Source of the DNA: Cyclobacterium salsum
GTDB taxonomy: Bacteria; Bacteroidota; Bacteroidia; Cytophagales; Cyclobacteriaceae
Reading direction: 5' to 3'
NCBI RefSeq assembly: GCF_010119245.1
Contig: NZ_WNKG01000009.1
Span: 186,001 to 250,000 of the forward strand
DNA: 64,000 nucleotides
The notes under the pieces are model-generated. The model saw nothing but the letters and a program-made list of their open reading frames with translations, did no database searches and had not been told where the DNA came from. Shown one piece after another: positions 19,154 to 28,892 of the stretch (position 1 is the stretch's first letter; every line of letters starts with the position of its first letter). The translations under genes and the position numbers were made by a program.

Positions 19154-20203
19154 TTATAAGATCAGCATGGCGTCACCATAACTAAAGAACTTATAATTCT
19201 CTTTGATGGCTTCCTTGTATGCTTTCATTATCAAATCGTATCCGCCGAAGGCAGATGCCGTCATTAGTAAGGTGGACTCTGGCAAATGAAAATTGGTGAT
19301 CAGTGCATTGGCAATTTTAAATTCATAAGGAGGGATGATGAATTTATCTGTCCAGCCACTACTTGACTTCAGCCGGCCATTGGCGGTCACAGAAGATTCT
19401 ATGGTTTTCAAAGAAGTGGTCCCCACGGCTACCACTCTTTTTTTGGCATCCAGCGACTTGTTAACCAAGTCTACGGTCTCCTGGGGTATATCGTAATTCT
19501 CCGAATCCATTTTATGCTTGGTAAGGTCCTCTACGTCTACCTGACGGAAAGTACCCAGACCAATGTGCAAGGTGATCGGACTGACTTCCACTCCTTTGAT
19601 TTCCAACCTTTTTAACAGATGAGGGGTAAAATGCAGGCCCGCAGTAGGTGCTGCAACAGCCCCCACGTGTTTGGCAAAAATGGTCTGATAGCGCTCCCGG
19701 TCCGAATCGACCACATCCCGTTCAATAAATTCTTTCAGTATCGGTGTCTCTCCGAGCGTGTCAATGGTTTTGTAAAATTCTTCATCCGTGCCATCAAACA
19801 GGAACCGAATGGTTCTCCCCCTGGAAGTGGTATTGTCTATCACCTCCGCTACCAGATCGCTGTCGCCAAAATACAACTTGTTTCCAACACGTATTTTTCG
19901 CGCAGGATCCACCAGCACATCCCAAAGTCTGAGATCCTGGTTTAATTCCCGAAGCAGGAAAACTTCAATTTTCGCTCCTGTTTTTTCCTTATTTCCATAC
20001 AGCCTGGCCGGAAATACTTTGGTATTATTGGTGACGAATACATCGCCCTCCCCAAAATATTCAATGATATCCTTAAAAACCCTATGCTCTATTTTTCCGG
20101 TATCGCGATGAATCACCATCAATCTGGACTCATCTCGGTTTGCCGGAGGATGTAAGGATATAAGTTTTTTAGGAATTTCAAATTTGAAATCAGATAACTT
20201 CAT
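19154..20203 (-). CDS. queA: tRNA preQ1(34) S-adenosylmethionine ribosyltransferase-isomerase
   Basis: A 349-residue enzyme transferring the ribosyl part of SAM to 7-aminomethyl-7-deazaguanine at tRNA position 34, the penultimate queuosine step. Family stretches include [62 protein letters not shown]-like [12 protein letters not shown], and [18 protein letters not shown]. Length is normal. A -7 promoter element lies 49 bases upstream on the same strand. No other queuosine genes are in the window. Confidence 0.97.
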   Translation of the reverse strand: MKLSDFKFEIPKKLISLHPPANRDESRLMVIHRDTGKIEHRVFKDIIEYFGEGDVFVTNNTKVFPARLYGNKEKTGAKIEVFLLRELNQDLRLWDVLVDPARKIRVGNKLYFGDSDLVAEVIDNTTSRGRTIRFLFDGTDEEFYKTIDTLGETPILKEFIERDVVDSDRERYQTIFAKHVGAVAAPTAGLHFTPHLLKRLEIKGVEVSPITLHIGLGTFRQVDVEDLTKHKMDSENYDIPQETVDLVNKSLDAKKRVVAVGTTSLKTIESSVTANGRLKSSSGWTDKFIIPPYEFKIANALITNFHLPESTLLMTASAFGGYDLIMKAYKEAIKENYKFFSYGDAMLIL

Positions 20204-20252
20204 GTGTATTAATTTTGGAAATAACGAGTGAACGTAATTATCGTAAAAAATG

Positions 20253-20260
20253 CAAAGATA
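20253..20260 (-). promoter_or_regulatory. Bacteroidota -7 promoter element for queA
   Basis: The minus strand reads TATCTTTG, an exact match to TAnnTTTG, 49 bases before the queA ATG. No convincing -33 TTG was seen. Confidence 0.5.
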
Positions 20261-20320
20261 GTAAGAATTTACCTTTATTCTACTTATCTTGTGGAATTAT
20301 TTTACATCATCTTAACATTG

Positions 20321-21565
20321 ATGGTATTTCGTTTTATTTGGGAAAGTTTTCGCTTTGCAATGCAAGCATTAAAGTCCAACCTCACACGGACCATCCTCTC
20401 ATTGCTAGGTGTAACGGTGGGGATTTTTGCCATCATTGCTGTTTTTACCCTGGTAGATTCTCTGGAACGGAACATCAAGGACAGCCTTACCTTTCTGGGT
20501 AGTAACGTCATCCGGGTAGACCGGTTTCCTTTTTCTTCCGGCCCCCAGGAATACCCCTGGTGGCGGTATTTCAGGAGACCGCCTGGTAACTATTCCGAAT
20601 ATTCTTTTTTGGATGAGCGACTCAAAAGTGCTGCTTCGGTAACCATCTTTGCCAACACCCGAACCACGGTAAAGGCAGGAAGCAACGCATACGAAATGGC
20701 CAATCTGGACGGGGTGGTTTACAATCATAAAGAAGTATACGATATTCCCCTACAGGAAGGACGCTTTTTTACCCAAATGGAAATCAATTCCTCCAGAAAT
20801 GTTTCGATTATAGGTGTCAAAATTGCCGATGCCTTGTTTCCCAACCAAAACCCCCTGGGAAAGGAATTTAAAATCAAAGGATTAACGTTTATCGTAGTGG
20901 GCATTCTGGAAGAAGAAGGGGAAGGTCTCTTTGATACTCCTTCCAAAGACGAAGCCTTGCTGGTGCCTTATGGTGCCTTTAGTAAATTGTTTTATGTAGG
21001 CAAAAACGGAATCGAACCCATTATTGCTGCCAAAGGCACGGAAGATGACCCGGGTTTGATTTATTTGGAAAACGAAATGGCCGGATTGCTCCGGGCAAAA
21101 AGAGGGTTAAAACCTACCGAAGAGAATAATTTTGCGTTGAACAAATCGGAGTTTATCCAGGATGCCGTGGGTTCCATTTTTGCCGTTATTTCCATCGCCG
21201 GCTGGGTGATTGGGGGGTTTTCGATATTGATCGGTGGTTTTGGAATCGCAAATATCATGTTTGTATCCGTTAAAGAACGGACCGGCATTATAGGCATTCA
21301 AAAATCGCTGGGTGCAAAGAATTATTTTATTCTCCTGCAGTTTCTCTTTGAGGCCACCTTTTTGAGCCTTATCGGCGGATTGGCAGGATTGTTAATCGTC
21401 TTTGGGACCACGTTTATTTCCCTGGGCAATCTTGAAATTATCCTTAGCTTTAAAAATATACTGTTGGGAATCGGATTATCTTCGGCCATTGGGATTGCTT
21501 CGGGTATCATTCCCGCCTCCATGGCGGCCAAAATGGATCCGGTAGAAGCTATCCGTACGGCCTAA
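20321..21565 (+). CDS. ABC transporter permease, MacB/FtsX type
   Basis: The ATG at 20321 gives 414 residues beginning MVFRFIWESFRFAMQALKSN. A longer frame from a GTG at 20228 adds 31 residues atypical of the family. The layout is classical: first membrane helix (LLGVTVGIFAIIAVFTLVDS), a long periplasmic MacB-type domain, then three helices in the last ~140 residues (GGFSILIGGFGIANIMFVSV; SLIGGLAGLLIVFGT; GIGLSSAIGIASGIIPA). It ends in AAKMDPVEAIRTA, typical of lipoprotein or antimicrobial exporters. No ATPase or membrane-fusion gene is adjacent. Confidence 0.92.
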   Translation: MVFRFIWESFRFAMQALKSNLTRTILSLLGVTVGIFAIIAVFTLVDSLERNIKDSLTFLGSNVIRVDRFPFSSGPQEYPWWRYFRRPPGNYSEYSFLDERLKSAASVTIFANTRTTVKAGSNAYEMANLDGVVYNHKEVYDIPLQEGRFFTQMEINSSRNVSIIGVKIADALFPNQNPLGKEFKIKGLTFIVVGILEEEGEGLFDTPSKDEALLVPYGAFSKLFYVGKNGIEPIIAAKGTEDDPGLIYLENEMAGLLRAKRGLKPTEENNFALNKSEFIQDAVGSIFAVISIAGWVIGGFSILIGGFGIANIMFVSVKERTGIIGIQKSLGAKNYFILLQFLFEATFLSLIGGLAGLLIVFGTTFISLGNLEIILSFKNILLGIGLSSAIGIASGIIPASMAAKMDPVEAIRTA

Positions 21566-21598
21566 CGACTACCGGAATCCGAAGATATCCGCTATTGA

Positions 21599-22648
21599 CT
21601 ATTCTTCTTTTTTACTTTTTCCGTTGGATTTGGCTTTTTCCTTGCTATCCTTCAGTATGCCTGCTTTTTCTTTGATTTTAAGCTCCAGTTCTTCCATTAA
21701 TTCCGGATTGTCCAGCAGCAAGGTTTTGACAGCATCCCTTCCTTGTCCCAATTTATTTCCCTCATAGGAGAACCAGGAGCCTGCCTTTTTTACAATTTCG
21801 AATTCCACACCCAAATCGATTATTTCGCCGACTTTGGAAATGCCCTCACCATACATGATATCAAATTCCACGACCTTAAAAGGCGGAGAAACCTTGTTTT
21901 TCACCACTTTCACTTTGGTTCGGTTGCCCAAAATATTATCCGGACCTTCCTTGATCTGGCCTATCCTTCGTATGTCCAGCCGTACCGAAGCATAAAACTT
22001 CAGCGCATTACCACCGGTGGTGGTTTCAGGATTACCAAACATCACCCCAATTTTTTCCCGGAGCTGGTTAATAAAAATGCAGGCACAGCCTGTTTTATTA
22101 ATAGCGCCGGTCAGTTTACGCAGGGCTTGTGACATCAATCGGGCCTGAAGACCCATTTTAGAATCACCCATCTCGCCTTCCAATTCTCCTTTGGGAACCA
22201 GTGCGGCCACCGAGTCAATCACGATAATATCTATGGCTCCAGACCGGATCAGGTGTTCGGTAATCTCCAGGGCCTGCTCCCCACTATCCGGCTGAGAAAT
22301 CAGCAGATTTTCGATGTCAATTCCGAGCTTTTCCGCATAGGACTTATCGAAGGCATGCTCCGCATCGATGAAAGCGGCCAGACCACCTGCCTTTTGGGCC
22401 TCGGCGATGCAGTGCATGGAAAGGGTGGTTTTACCGGAAGATTCCGGTCCATATATTTCGATCACCCTCCCTCTGGGTACGCCGCCAATTCCCAATGCCA
22501 TGTCCAAGCCGAGGGAACCGGTAGAAATGGCTGGCACGTCCAGCACCACATTATCGCTCAGTTTCATTACCGTACCTTTGCCATAGGTTTTCTCCAGCTT
22601 ATCCAGCGTTAGCTGCAAGGCTTTTAATTTCTCAGTGTTCGCACTCAT
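21599..22648 (-). CDS. recA: Recombinase RecA
   Basis: The 349-residue DNA strand-exchange ATPase of homologous recombination and SOS control. Walker [10 protein letters not shown], is at residues 67-75. Other signatures are [40 protein letters not shown] and [21 protein letters not shown]. The C-terminus is charged and lysine-rich as usual. I saw no canonical SOS box in the short region before it. It converges on the permease gene with a 33-base gap. Confidence 0.99.
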   Translation of the reverse strand: MSANTEKLKALQLTLDKLEKTYGKGTVMKLSDNVVLDVPAISTGSLGLDMALGIGGVPRGRVIEIYGPESSGKTTLSMHCIAEAQKAGGLAAFIDAEHAFDKSYAEKLGIDIENLLISQPDSGEQALEITEHLIRSGAIDIIVIDSVAALVPKGELEGEMGDSKMGLQARLMSQALRKLTGAINKTGCACIFINQLREKIGVMFGNPETTTGGNALKFYASVRLDIRRIGQIKEGPDNILGNRTKVKVVKNKVSPPFKVVEFDIMYGEGISKVGEIIDLGVEFEIVKKAGSWFSYEGNKLGQGRDAVKTLLLDNPELMEELELKIKEKAGILKDSKEKAKSNGKSKKEE

Positions 22649-22832
22649 ACTATGTATCTTCAGAAGTTAAAATCGTTCAATTGATAATGTGAAAGTAAAC
22701 ATTCGAGGGATCATTCACAACTCCGGATAACCATTGTTTTCCGATTTCGTTAGTATAGCTTTGAAGAAACCAGTCCCTGGCATTGATAGTCAAAATGGTA
22801 CGGACTTTGAAGTAAACGCTTTTAAAAAACGC

Positions 22833-23627
22833 ATGGTCTTACAGCTGCAAACCATCTTCCTAACGCTCCTTTTACTGGTACATTTCCAGGCACCTGACCC
22901 GGTACCGGCAAGAAAAAACCAGGCGTTTGGCAAAGGAGAAACGCTTACCTTTAATGTCAGCTACTTTTTTATAAATGCCGCAGAAGCAAAAATGGTGATT
23001 TCGGATGATATCCACCGGGTAAATGGAAAGCCAGCCTATAAAATTGATGTGTATGGCAAAACGCTTAATATTTTCAAACTATTTTATGTGAAAGATAATT
23101 GGGGCACCTACATTGACACGGCCCGAATCGTCCCCTACCGCTCTTACCGTCACATTGAAGAAGGCAATTATCGTAAACACGAAGTCATTGATTTTGACCA
23201 GGATGATGGGAAAGCCGAAGTGAAACTGTACGACCGGGAAAATGAAAACCTGGTTAAAACGCAGAAATTTGATGTGCCTTACCAGGTACAGGATATTGTG
23301 AGCGGGTATTACTTGCTGCGGACCATGGATTTTCAAGGATTGAGAAAGGGGGATGAAATTAGCATAAAGGGATTCTTCGATGAAAAAAATTATAACCTAA
23401 AGTTAATATACGAGGGTAAAGATGAGGTATCCACTTCCCTGGGTGATTTTGACACCCATGTATTCAGCCCGGTGATGCCAAGTAATAAATTATTCCGAGG
23501 CAAAAAGCCTATCAAAATGTGGATTACGGCTGATGAAAACCGGATACCGGTAAAGATTAAAGCCAGCATGGTGGTCGGTTCCATCAACATGGACATTGTA
23601 TCCGCCGAAGGATTACGTAACAATTGA
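22833..23627 (+). CDS. DUF3108 periplasmic protein
   Basis: The ATG at 22833 gives 264 residues with a clear signal peptide (MVLQLQTIFLTLLLLVHFQ). An upstream in-frame TTG at 22734 would bury this signal behind 33 charged residues, so it is rejected. The DUF3108 pattern is visible: FGKGETLTFNVSYFFINAAEAKM, read as GETLTFNVSYFF and AAEAKMVISD, then FKLFYVKDNWGTYID and VWIT-like IKMWITADENRIPVKIKA near the end. The fold is a beta-rich secreted protein of unknown function. It lies just upstream of the two-component genes but has its own 150-base gap. Confidence 0.85.
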   Translation: MVLQLQTIFLTLLLLVHFQAPDPVPARKNQAFGKGETLTFNVSYFFINAAEAKMVISDDIHRVNGKPAYKIDVYGKTLNIFKLFYVKDNWGTYIDTARIVPYRSYRHIEEGNYRKHEVIDFDQDDGKAEVKLYDRENENLVKTQKFDVPYQVQDIVSGYYLLRTMDFQGLRKGDEISIKGFFDEKNYNLKLIYEGKDEVSTSLGDFDTHVFSPVMPSNKLFRGKKPIKMWITADENRIPVKIKASMVVGSINMDIVSAEGLRNN

Positions 23628-23734
23628 TTAACACCTGGTTAATAGTAGCCTAACACATTTTAAATTCATCTCAAAAATTTACCATTCTTCTGATCAATCC
23701 GTTCGGGATATAAAGCTATTTTTTATATTTTACC

Positions 23735-23742
23735 TACCTTTG
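23735..23742 (+). promoter_or_regulatory. Bacteroidota -7 promoter element for the response-regulator gene
   Basis: TACCTTTG matches TAnnTTTG exactly and lies 34 bases before the ATG at 23777, in an AT-rich stretch. Confidence 0.6.
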
Positions 23743-23776
23743 CAACTCAATTTTAATTTACTGTTGTTATCAATCC

Positions 23777-24466
23777 ATGAGTGACAAACAAAAGTTAAAA
23801 GTCCTGGTAGTGGACGACGAAGAAGATATCATCGAAATCGTCACCTATAATCTGGAAAAAGAAGGGTACGAGGTAAGCTCTGCCCAAGATGGGATACAGG
23901 CCGTCAAAAAAGCCCGTACCTTCCAACCCGATGTCATCCTGCTGGACATCATGATGCCCAATCAGGACGGGGTCGAAACCTGCCGGCAAATCAGGGATAT
24001 TCCCGAGCTAAAAAACACCTTCATTATCTTTTTAACGGCACGCTCCGAGGAATATTCAGAGGTAGCCGCCTTTGATGTGGGGGCGGACGATTATATCCAC
24101 AAACCGATCAAACCGAGGGCACTCGTTAGCCGCATAGGTGCCTTGTTTCGCCGGGAAAATAAAAAAGAACCCGACAGTACTAAAATTGAAATCAGGGATC
24201 TGGTCATCGATCGTAGCAGCTATACCATTTCTCAGGCGGGTAAGACCATCATCCTTCCCAAAAAGGAGTTTGAACTGCTCTACTTTCTGGCAAAGAACCC
24301 CAACATGGTATTCAGCCGGGATGAGTTGCTCAAAAACATCTGGGGAGCCGACGTGTTTGTGCTGGCACGGACAGTAGACGTTCACATCCGAAAGGTTCGG
24401 GAAAAAATTGGCGATGACTATATTTTTACTGTAAAAGGTGTCGGCTACAAGTTCAATTTAATTTAA
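23777..24466 (+). CDS. OmpR/PhoB-family response regulator
   Basis: A 229-residue DNA-binding response regulator. The receiver domain has the acidic pair at D13-D14, phosphoacceptor Asp57 (ILLDIMMPNQDG), Thr in FLTARSE and Lys in DYIHKPIKP. The C-terminal winged helix spans about 135-229 with KEFELLYFLAKNPNMVFSRD, RTVDVHIRKVREKIG and VKGVGYKF. It is followed after eight bases by its probable partner kinase. A PhoB-like role in phosphate control is possible, but no phosphate genes are nearby. Confidence 0.96.
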   Translation: MSDKQKLKVLVVDDEEDIIEIVTYNLEKEGYEVSSAQDGIQAVKKARTFQPDVILLDIMMPNQDGVETCRQIRDIPELKNTFIIFLTARSEEYSEVAAFDVGADDYIHKPIKPRALVSRIGALFRRENKKEPDSTKIEIRDLVIDRSSYTISQAGKTIILPKKEFELLYFLAKNPNMVFSRDELLKNIWGADVFVLARTVDVHIRKVREKIGDDYIFTVKGVGYKFNLI

Positions 24467-24474
24467 GGCCGGGC

Positions 24475-25539
24475 ATGTTCAGTACTTCCAGGGGAATCGC
24501 GTTTGTACTGGCCGTAGCCATCGCCTTGCTTTTGGTGGCCTTTTTGTCCCTGATTGATGAAGTGGGGGCTATGGTCTTGCTGGCATCCGGCGCGCTTTCC
24601 TTCTCCATTTCTTACCTGCTCATCCACCTAAGCCTGGAATTTCTGGTGTTTAAGGAAATCAGCAATATTTACAACGTACTGGAAAAAATCCAGCGGAAGG
24701 ACCTGTCTTTCAAAGGTGTGAAAAAAATCAAAGCCTCCCTACCCCCCTTAAAAAGCATCCAAACCAACATCAACGAATATGCCGCAGCAAAAAACCGGGA
24801 AATCGAAACCCTTCAAAAAAACGAAACCTTCCGGAAGGAATTTATTGCGGATATTTCCCATGAGCTAAAAACGCCAATTTTTGCCGCGCAAGGCTATATC
24901 CATACCCTTCTGGACGGAGCAGTGGAAGACCATACCGTCCGCGATAAATTTCTGAAACGGGCCGCCAAAAGCCTGAACAACCTGGATAACCTGGTTCAGG
25001 ATCTGATCACCATCAACCAGATCGAAAGTGGCTTTATCCGCTTTCATCCGGTCCATTTTGACCTACGGGAAACCATTTTGGAAGTGATTGAGCAACTGGA
25101 GGGCAAGGCCCACAAACGGGATATACAGATCCATTTTCAGCATTCCTCGGAGGAACGTTATTTCACGCATGCCGACCGGGAGAAAATATTCCGGGTGATC
25201 CAGAACCTGGTCTCCAACGCCATCAAATACAACAAAGACGGAGGGGAGGTCACGATCCAGTTAAAAAGCCATAAAAACCACCTAACGGTCAAAATAAAAG
25301 ACCAGGGCATGGGCATTCATCCCGAGGACCTGAAGCGTATTTTCGAACGTTTTTACCGGGTAGATAAAAGCCGGTCCCGGGAGAAAGGTGGAACGGGCCT
25401 GGGCCTGGCCATTGTCAAGCACATTCTGGAAGGCCACAAAAGCACCATTTCCGTAAGTTCCATCGTCGGTAAGGGCTCGGTTTTCAGCTTTGACCTGCCG
25501 ACCGGAAGTAGCCCGGTAGGGCTGGAAAAAAAGGGCTAA
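24475..25539 (+). CDS. Sensor histidine kinase, PhoR-like
   Basis: A 354-residue membrane kinase. Two hydrophobic segments occupy residues 8-26 and 31-55 with almost no periplasmic loop, so any signal is probably sensed in the membrane or cytoplasm. HisKA carries His129 in ADISHELKTPIFAAQG. The ATPase domain has NLVSNAIKYNKDGGEV (N box), IKDQGMGIHPEDL and GTGLGLAIVKHIL (G boxes). It is encoded directly after the response regulator and surely forms a pair with it. Confidence 0.95.
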   Translation: MFSTSRGIAFVLAVAIALLLVAFLSLIDEVGAMVLLASGALSFSISYLLIHLSLEFLVFKEISNIYNVLEKIQRKDLSFKGVKKIKASLPPLKSIQTNINEYAAAKNREIETLQKNETFRKEFIADISHELKTPIFAAQGYIHTLLDGAVEDHTVRDKFLKRAAKSLNNLDNLVQDLITINQIESGFIRFHPVHFDLRETILEVIEQLEGKAHKRDIQIHFQHSSEERYFTHADREKIFRVIQNLVSNAIKYNKDGGEVTIQLKSHKNHLTVKIKDQGMGIHPEDLKRIFERFYRVDKSRSREKGGTGLGLAIVKHILEGHKSTISVSSIVGKGSVFSFDLPTGSSPVGLEKKG

Positions 25540-25802
25540 AGAAATATTGCCAGCCCCTGTTGGTCAAATTCCGGGGAATTCAACTGCCCGACCCGAAGGA
25601 GGTTCAAATGAAACCACCCGCCACAGCCCCTAACGAATCCTTTGCGGACGCTGCAAAAAAACGGGTTCACGCAGCGGCCGCAGCGAGATGAAATCTACTA
25701 TCCGGCATCGGATTATCAACCAGTCGATTCGCTGGTGTCCATACGTACACCCCGGAGCGAATGGATATGATACGCCAGGCTTTATCTAAATTCAACTTCT
25801 TC
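25540..25802. other. Intergenic region with a possible leader ORF and a hairpin
   Basis: No conserved gene is recognised here. There are two oddities. A strong Shine-Dalgarno-like AAGGAGG lies before an ATG at 25608 that opens a 27-codon frame. An interrupted inverted repeat follows: ATTCGCT-GGTGT at 25727-25738 pairs with ACACC at 25747-25751 and AGCGAAT at 25756-25762. The stretch appears more GC-rich than most gaps in this window, possibly a decayed gene. Confidence 0.4.
25608..25691 (+). CDS. Possible 27-residue small ORF (uncertain)
   Basis: The frame ATG to TGA encodes 27 residues rich in Ala and Lys/Arg, ending in a poly-alanine run. An AAGGAGG lies eight bases before the ATG, unusual in this phylum, where Shine-Dalgarno use is weak. 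No family is recognised, and chance is a real possibility. Confidence 0.2.
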   Translation: MKPPATAPNESFADAAKKRVHAAAAAR

Positions 25803-26474
25803 CTATTGCTCAAACACAAGGGAGTCGGGTTTCACGCCCAGCTCTCCCAGTGCTTTTTCAACTGCTTTCATAAAACCTTCCGGCCCACAAAGGTAAAAAT
25901 GACGGTTTTTGAAACTGCTGATTTTCTTTTCTAAATAAGCCTTATTGATCCTTCCCTGGTCGTAGGCCGTATCTGCTTGCTTTTCGATGATATTATGGAA
26001 TTTGTGACCCAAAATGGTTTTTAATTCCTCAAAAAGAATGATATCATCATTGGTCTTGTTGGCAAATATCAGTTCGTTATTACCGATTTGATTTTTTTGA
26101 CGCAAGTCTCGGAAGATGGAGATAAACGGAGTGACTCCGGCTCCTCCGGCAATGAACACCCCTTCTCCCTTATAGGAGATCGCACCCCAGGCATCCCCAA
26201 TCTCCAGGCTATCACCCGGAACGGCCTCTCGCAGCCGCTTGGTCACTCCCTCGTGATCCGTATAGGTCTTGATGGTGAATTCCAGATTTGGGTCTGATGG
26301 CAGACTAGTAAACGTAAAAGGTCGCTTTTCTTCGGCCCAATCTTCTTTAAGCAGACTCACTTCGGTAGCCTGTCCCGGTTCAAAGGAATATCCCTTGGGT
26401 TTCTCCGTCTGAAAAGCGAAGGTATCGTGCGTAACTTGTTTTTTATCTAAAATTTTTACTTTAAAATTTTCCAT
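25803..26474 (-). CDS. Flavodoxin/ferredoxin-NAD(P) reductase-type FAD oxidoreductase
   Basis: The ATG at 26474 gives 223 residues starting MENFKVKILDKKQVTHDTFA. A frame from 26585 would add 37 residues not typical of the family. The FAD domain has KRPFTFTSLPSD (the RxYS-like flavin motif) and the NAD(P) domain GAGVTPFISIFRDL and LYLCGPEGFMKAV-like FYLCGPEGFMKAV. There is no 2Fe-2S domain, so it must pass electrons to a separate partner. It is divergent from the MFS gene. Confidence 0.88.
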   Translation of the reverse strand: MENFKVKILDKKQVTHDTFAFQTEKPKGYSFEPGQATEVSLLKEDWAEEKRPFTFTSLPSDPNLEFTIKTYTDHEGVTKRLREAVPGDSLEIGDAWGAISYKGEGVFIAGGAGVTPFISIFRDLRQKNQIGNNELIFANKTNDDIILFEELKTILGHKFHNIIEKQADTAYDQGRINKAYLEKKISSFKNRHFYLCGPEGFMKAVEKALGELGVKPDSLVFEQ

Positions 26475-26587
26475 AATAGCATTTATTTCTGTTAAAAACC
26501 TATCAGTTATGTAGCAAACATTAATCCAAGAATGGAAATATTCGAGGGAATTTTTACTTTCGTGACCGGTGTATTTCCAAATCAAAT

Positions 26588-27889
26588 ATGAAAATAAGCG
26601 AGCGCGTATACGAATGGATCACAGATGAGGGTGAAGTACGGGCTTGTGCCAATATTTCCGAGGAAGCCTGCCGGGAAACACCTTCTAATTTTTTCAAAAA
26701 TGTAGGTAGCGGTGCCTTGTCCAAATTGGCAGGACAACTGGTTAGTCCCGGCACCACCCTTCCCTGGGTGTTGGCGGCTATGGGAGTCCCTGCAGCCTTT
26801 TCGGGAGCCTTGGTCCCCATCAAGGATGCCGGATCCCTATTACCGCAATTGGTAGTATCCGCAAAAATCCGTTCCTTTCCCATAAGAAAATGGTTTTGGG
26901 TCATCCCTGCCTGGATTCAGGCACTGGCATTATTGGCCATGGCCTTTGTGGTCTGGAACCTGGATGGCGCCTTGGGCGGCTGGCTGTTGCTGGTCTGCCT
27001 GGCCTTGTTTAGCATTAGCAGTGGAGTCGCCAGCATCAGTTTTAAAGACGTAACAGCCAAGACCACGCCGAAAGGAAAAAGGGGGCAACTGCTCGCCATG
27101 CGGGCTACTACTGGGGGCATTCTGACGCTCTTGGTTGGCGGTTTAATTCTGGCCGATTTTTTTAAAAACAGCGATCGGGAATTCCTGTTTATGCTGGTTC
27201 TTTCCGGGGCAATCCTTTGGGTATTGTCCGGGTTTCTGTTCAGTCTTATCCACGAGGAGCCCGGGGCAACCTCAGGCGGCAGAACGCCTATTCAGGAAAT
27301 TAAAAAGGCCTGGACCTTTTGGCAGGAAGACCGAAACTTACGGATGTTCATTGTTACCCGGGGCTTATTGATGGCCATTCCCCTGGCCCAACCGTTTTTT
27401 GTGCTGCTGGGGAGAGTCGAAATCGGGGAAGAAGTAAGTAATCTGGGGATAATGGTGCTGGCTGCGGGAATTGGCAGTGTCATCAGCAGCCCCTTCTGGG
27501 GGAGATTTGCCGATCGGTCCAGCAAAAAACTCATGATTGTCATCGCGCTATTGGGAATGGTTAACATTGCGCTGATGGCCTTGTTTCCACTTTGGCCCGC
27601 CTTCCTTCAGAATAGCTACACGTTTGCGGTTCTATTTCTGATACAGGTCATGGCTCATGGCGGTGCCCGGTTAAGCAGAAAAACGTACCTGGTAGATTTT
27701 GCCCCCGAAAAGGACCGGCCTTCCTACGTATCCCTTTCCAATACCGCCATTGGCATGTTCACATTAATTGGAGCAGGTCTCGGAAGCTTGGCAGGAATTT
27801 TTGGTATTCAGCCCATGCTTTGGATTTTTTCGGCCCTACTGCTTATGGCCGCCATTTTAGGGAGTCGGTTAGCAGAAGCACAGGATTGA
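26588..27889 (+). CDS. Major facilitator superfamily transporter
   Basis: A 433-residue membrane protein with about 11-12 hydrophobic segments after an ~50-residue cytoplasmic N-terminus. MFS-like features include FWGRFADRSSKKLMIV (motif A-like loop between helices) and GTPKGKRGQLLAMRATTGG-like TTPKGKRGQLLAMRATTGG. Substrate is unknown. The extended, Cys-containing N-terminus (CANISEEACRE) is a little unusual. It stands alone, divergent from the flavin reductase. Confidence 0.85.
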   Translation: MKISERVYEWITDEGEVRACANISEEACRETPSNFFKNVGSGALSKLAGQLVSPGTTLPWVLAAMGVPAAFSGALVPIKDAGSLLPQLVVSAKIRSFPIRKWFWVIPAWIQALALLAMAFVVWNLDGALGGWLLLVCLALFSISSGVASISFKDVTAKTTPKGKRGQLLAMRATTGGILTLLVGGLILADFFKNSDREFLFMLVLSGAILWVLSGFLFSLIHEEPGATSGGRTPIQEIKKAWTFWQEDRNLRMFIVTRGLLMAIPLAQPFFVLLGRVEIGEEVSNLGIMVLAAGIGSVISSPFWGRFADRSSKKLMIVIALLGMVNIALMALFPLWPAFLQNSYTFAVLFLIQVMAHGGARLSRKTYLVDFAPEKDRPSYVSLSNTAIGMFTLIGAGLGSLAGIFGIQPMLWIFSALLLMAAILGSRLAEAQD

Positions 27890-28104
27890 AATACCCCATT
27901 TTCCCTGATTCGTTAGTAAGGCTTTAAATCCATCTAAAATTTTATGTAGCCTAAACTGATTTACAACCCTTGATTATTGTAATTTATTTTATAAATACAT
28001 TTTATTCATTATATTATTTTACGCCTCCCGATTTATTCACTATATTTCTTCTACAAATCTATTGAGAGAAGTGAACGTGGGTAAGAAAATAAATCGATTT
28101 TGAC

Positions 28105-28722
28105 ATGATGAATATCGCAATTTTAGGAGAAAGTAAGCTGGCAAGAAGCCTGGGAAACCGGTATATGAACAGGGGGATTGAAGTGATTTTTGGGGTGAAA
28201 ACGAATTTTGAAATCAAGGACATCGAATGGAAAATTTACAATAAATTACTGGATAAAGTACTACCCTATTCAGATGCCATCGCAAAAGCGGACATTGTTT
28301 TTATATGTTGCGAAAACGAATGCTTGCCGTCCATTTGTGACTCGCTGCTTCAAGAAAACAATCCCGACACCATCATCATCGATTGCACCAACAGTTCGTA
28401 TACCGAAGGAAACGCTGGAAATACCTCTCTCATTCAGGAGCAGTTGGGAGATAAAAATTTATATAAGGCCTTTAATAACCTGGGCATGGACTATCCGAAT
28501 TCAGATCCACTGGGAGTGATACAAGAAACCTACTATTGTGGGGAAAACAATGAAAATAAAGCCAAGGTAAAAAAATGGATCGAATTGGCCGGTTTTAAAG
28601 CCATTGATGCGGGAGCCTACGATAGTGCCCACCTATTGGAAGCCTTCTATCACCTGAAAATGAAAATAGCACACCAGCAAAATCAAAACAGCCAATGTCA
28701 CTTTAAGCTAATTTCGGTATAG
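28105..28722 (+). CDS. NAD(P)-binding protein of the F420-dependent NADP reductase family
   Basis: A 205-residue Rossmann protein. MNIAILGESKLARSLGNRYM opens the nucleotide-binding fold, with GESKLA in place of the usual GxGxxG. DIVFICCENECLPSICD and the family marker YKAFNNLGMDYP follow. The start is one of two adjacent ATG codons (28105 or 28108). Bacteroidota are not known to make F420, so a nicotinamide-dependent reductase with another partner is more likely. A 216-base AT-rich gap precedes it, and it is 170 bases upstream of the LysR gene on the same strand. Confidence 0.72.
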   Translation: MMNIAILGESKLARSLGNRYMNRGIEVIFGVKTNFEIKDIEWKIYNKLLDKVLPYSDAIAKADIVFICCENECLPSICDSLLQENNPDTIIIDCTNSSYTEGNAGNTSLIQEQLGDKNLYKAFNNLGMDYPNSDPLGVIQETYYCGENNENKAKVKKWIELAGFKAIDAGAYDSAHLLEAFYHLKMKIAHQQNQNSQCHFKLISV

Positions 28723-28866
28723 CTCAATCATCGATCAGGTCAGGATTTACACTAAAAAGGGCATTTTTAAAACTTCTTAAATCTTTCCATGCTTTACTTC
28801 CTCCTAGATTGTGTCCTTGAGGGGGCATTTTTTTTCATCGGGGCTCCGAAAAAATAAATAGATGCC

Positions 28867-28874
28867 TATCTTTG
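28867..28874 (+). promoter_or_regulatory. Bacteroidota -7 promoter element for the LysR gene
   Basis: TATCTTTG matches TAnnTTTG exactly and ends 18 bases before the LysR ATG at 28893. Confidence 0.6.
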
Positions 28875-28892
28875 AAGTGGAATTTATAAGCA

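Noticed and set aside
28105-28722. F420 metabolism
   Set aside because: No other F420 genes are present, and the family also includes nicotinamide-dependent proteins.
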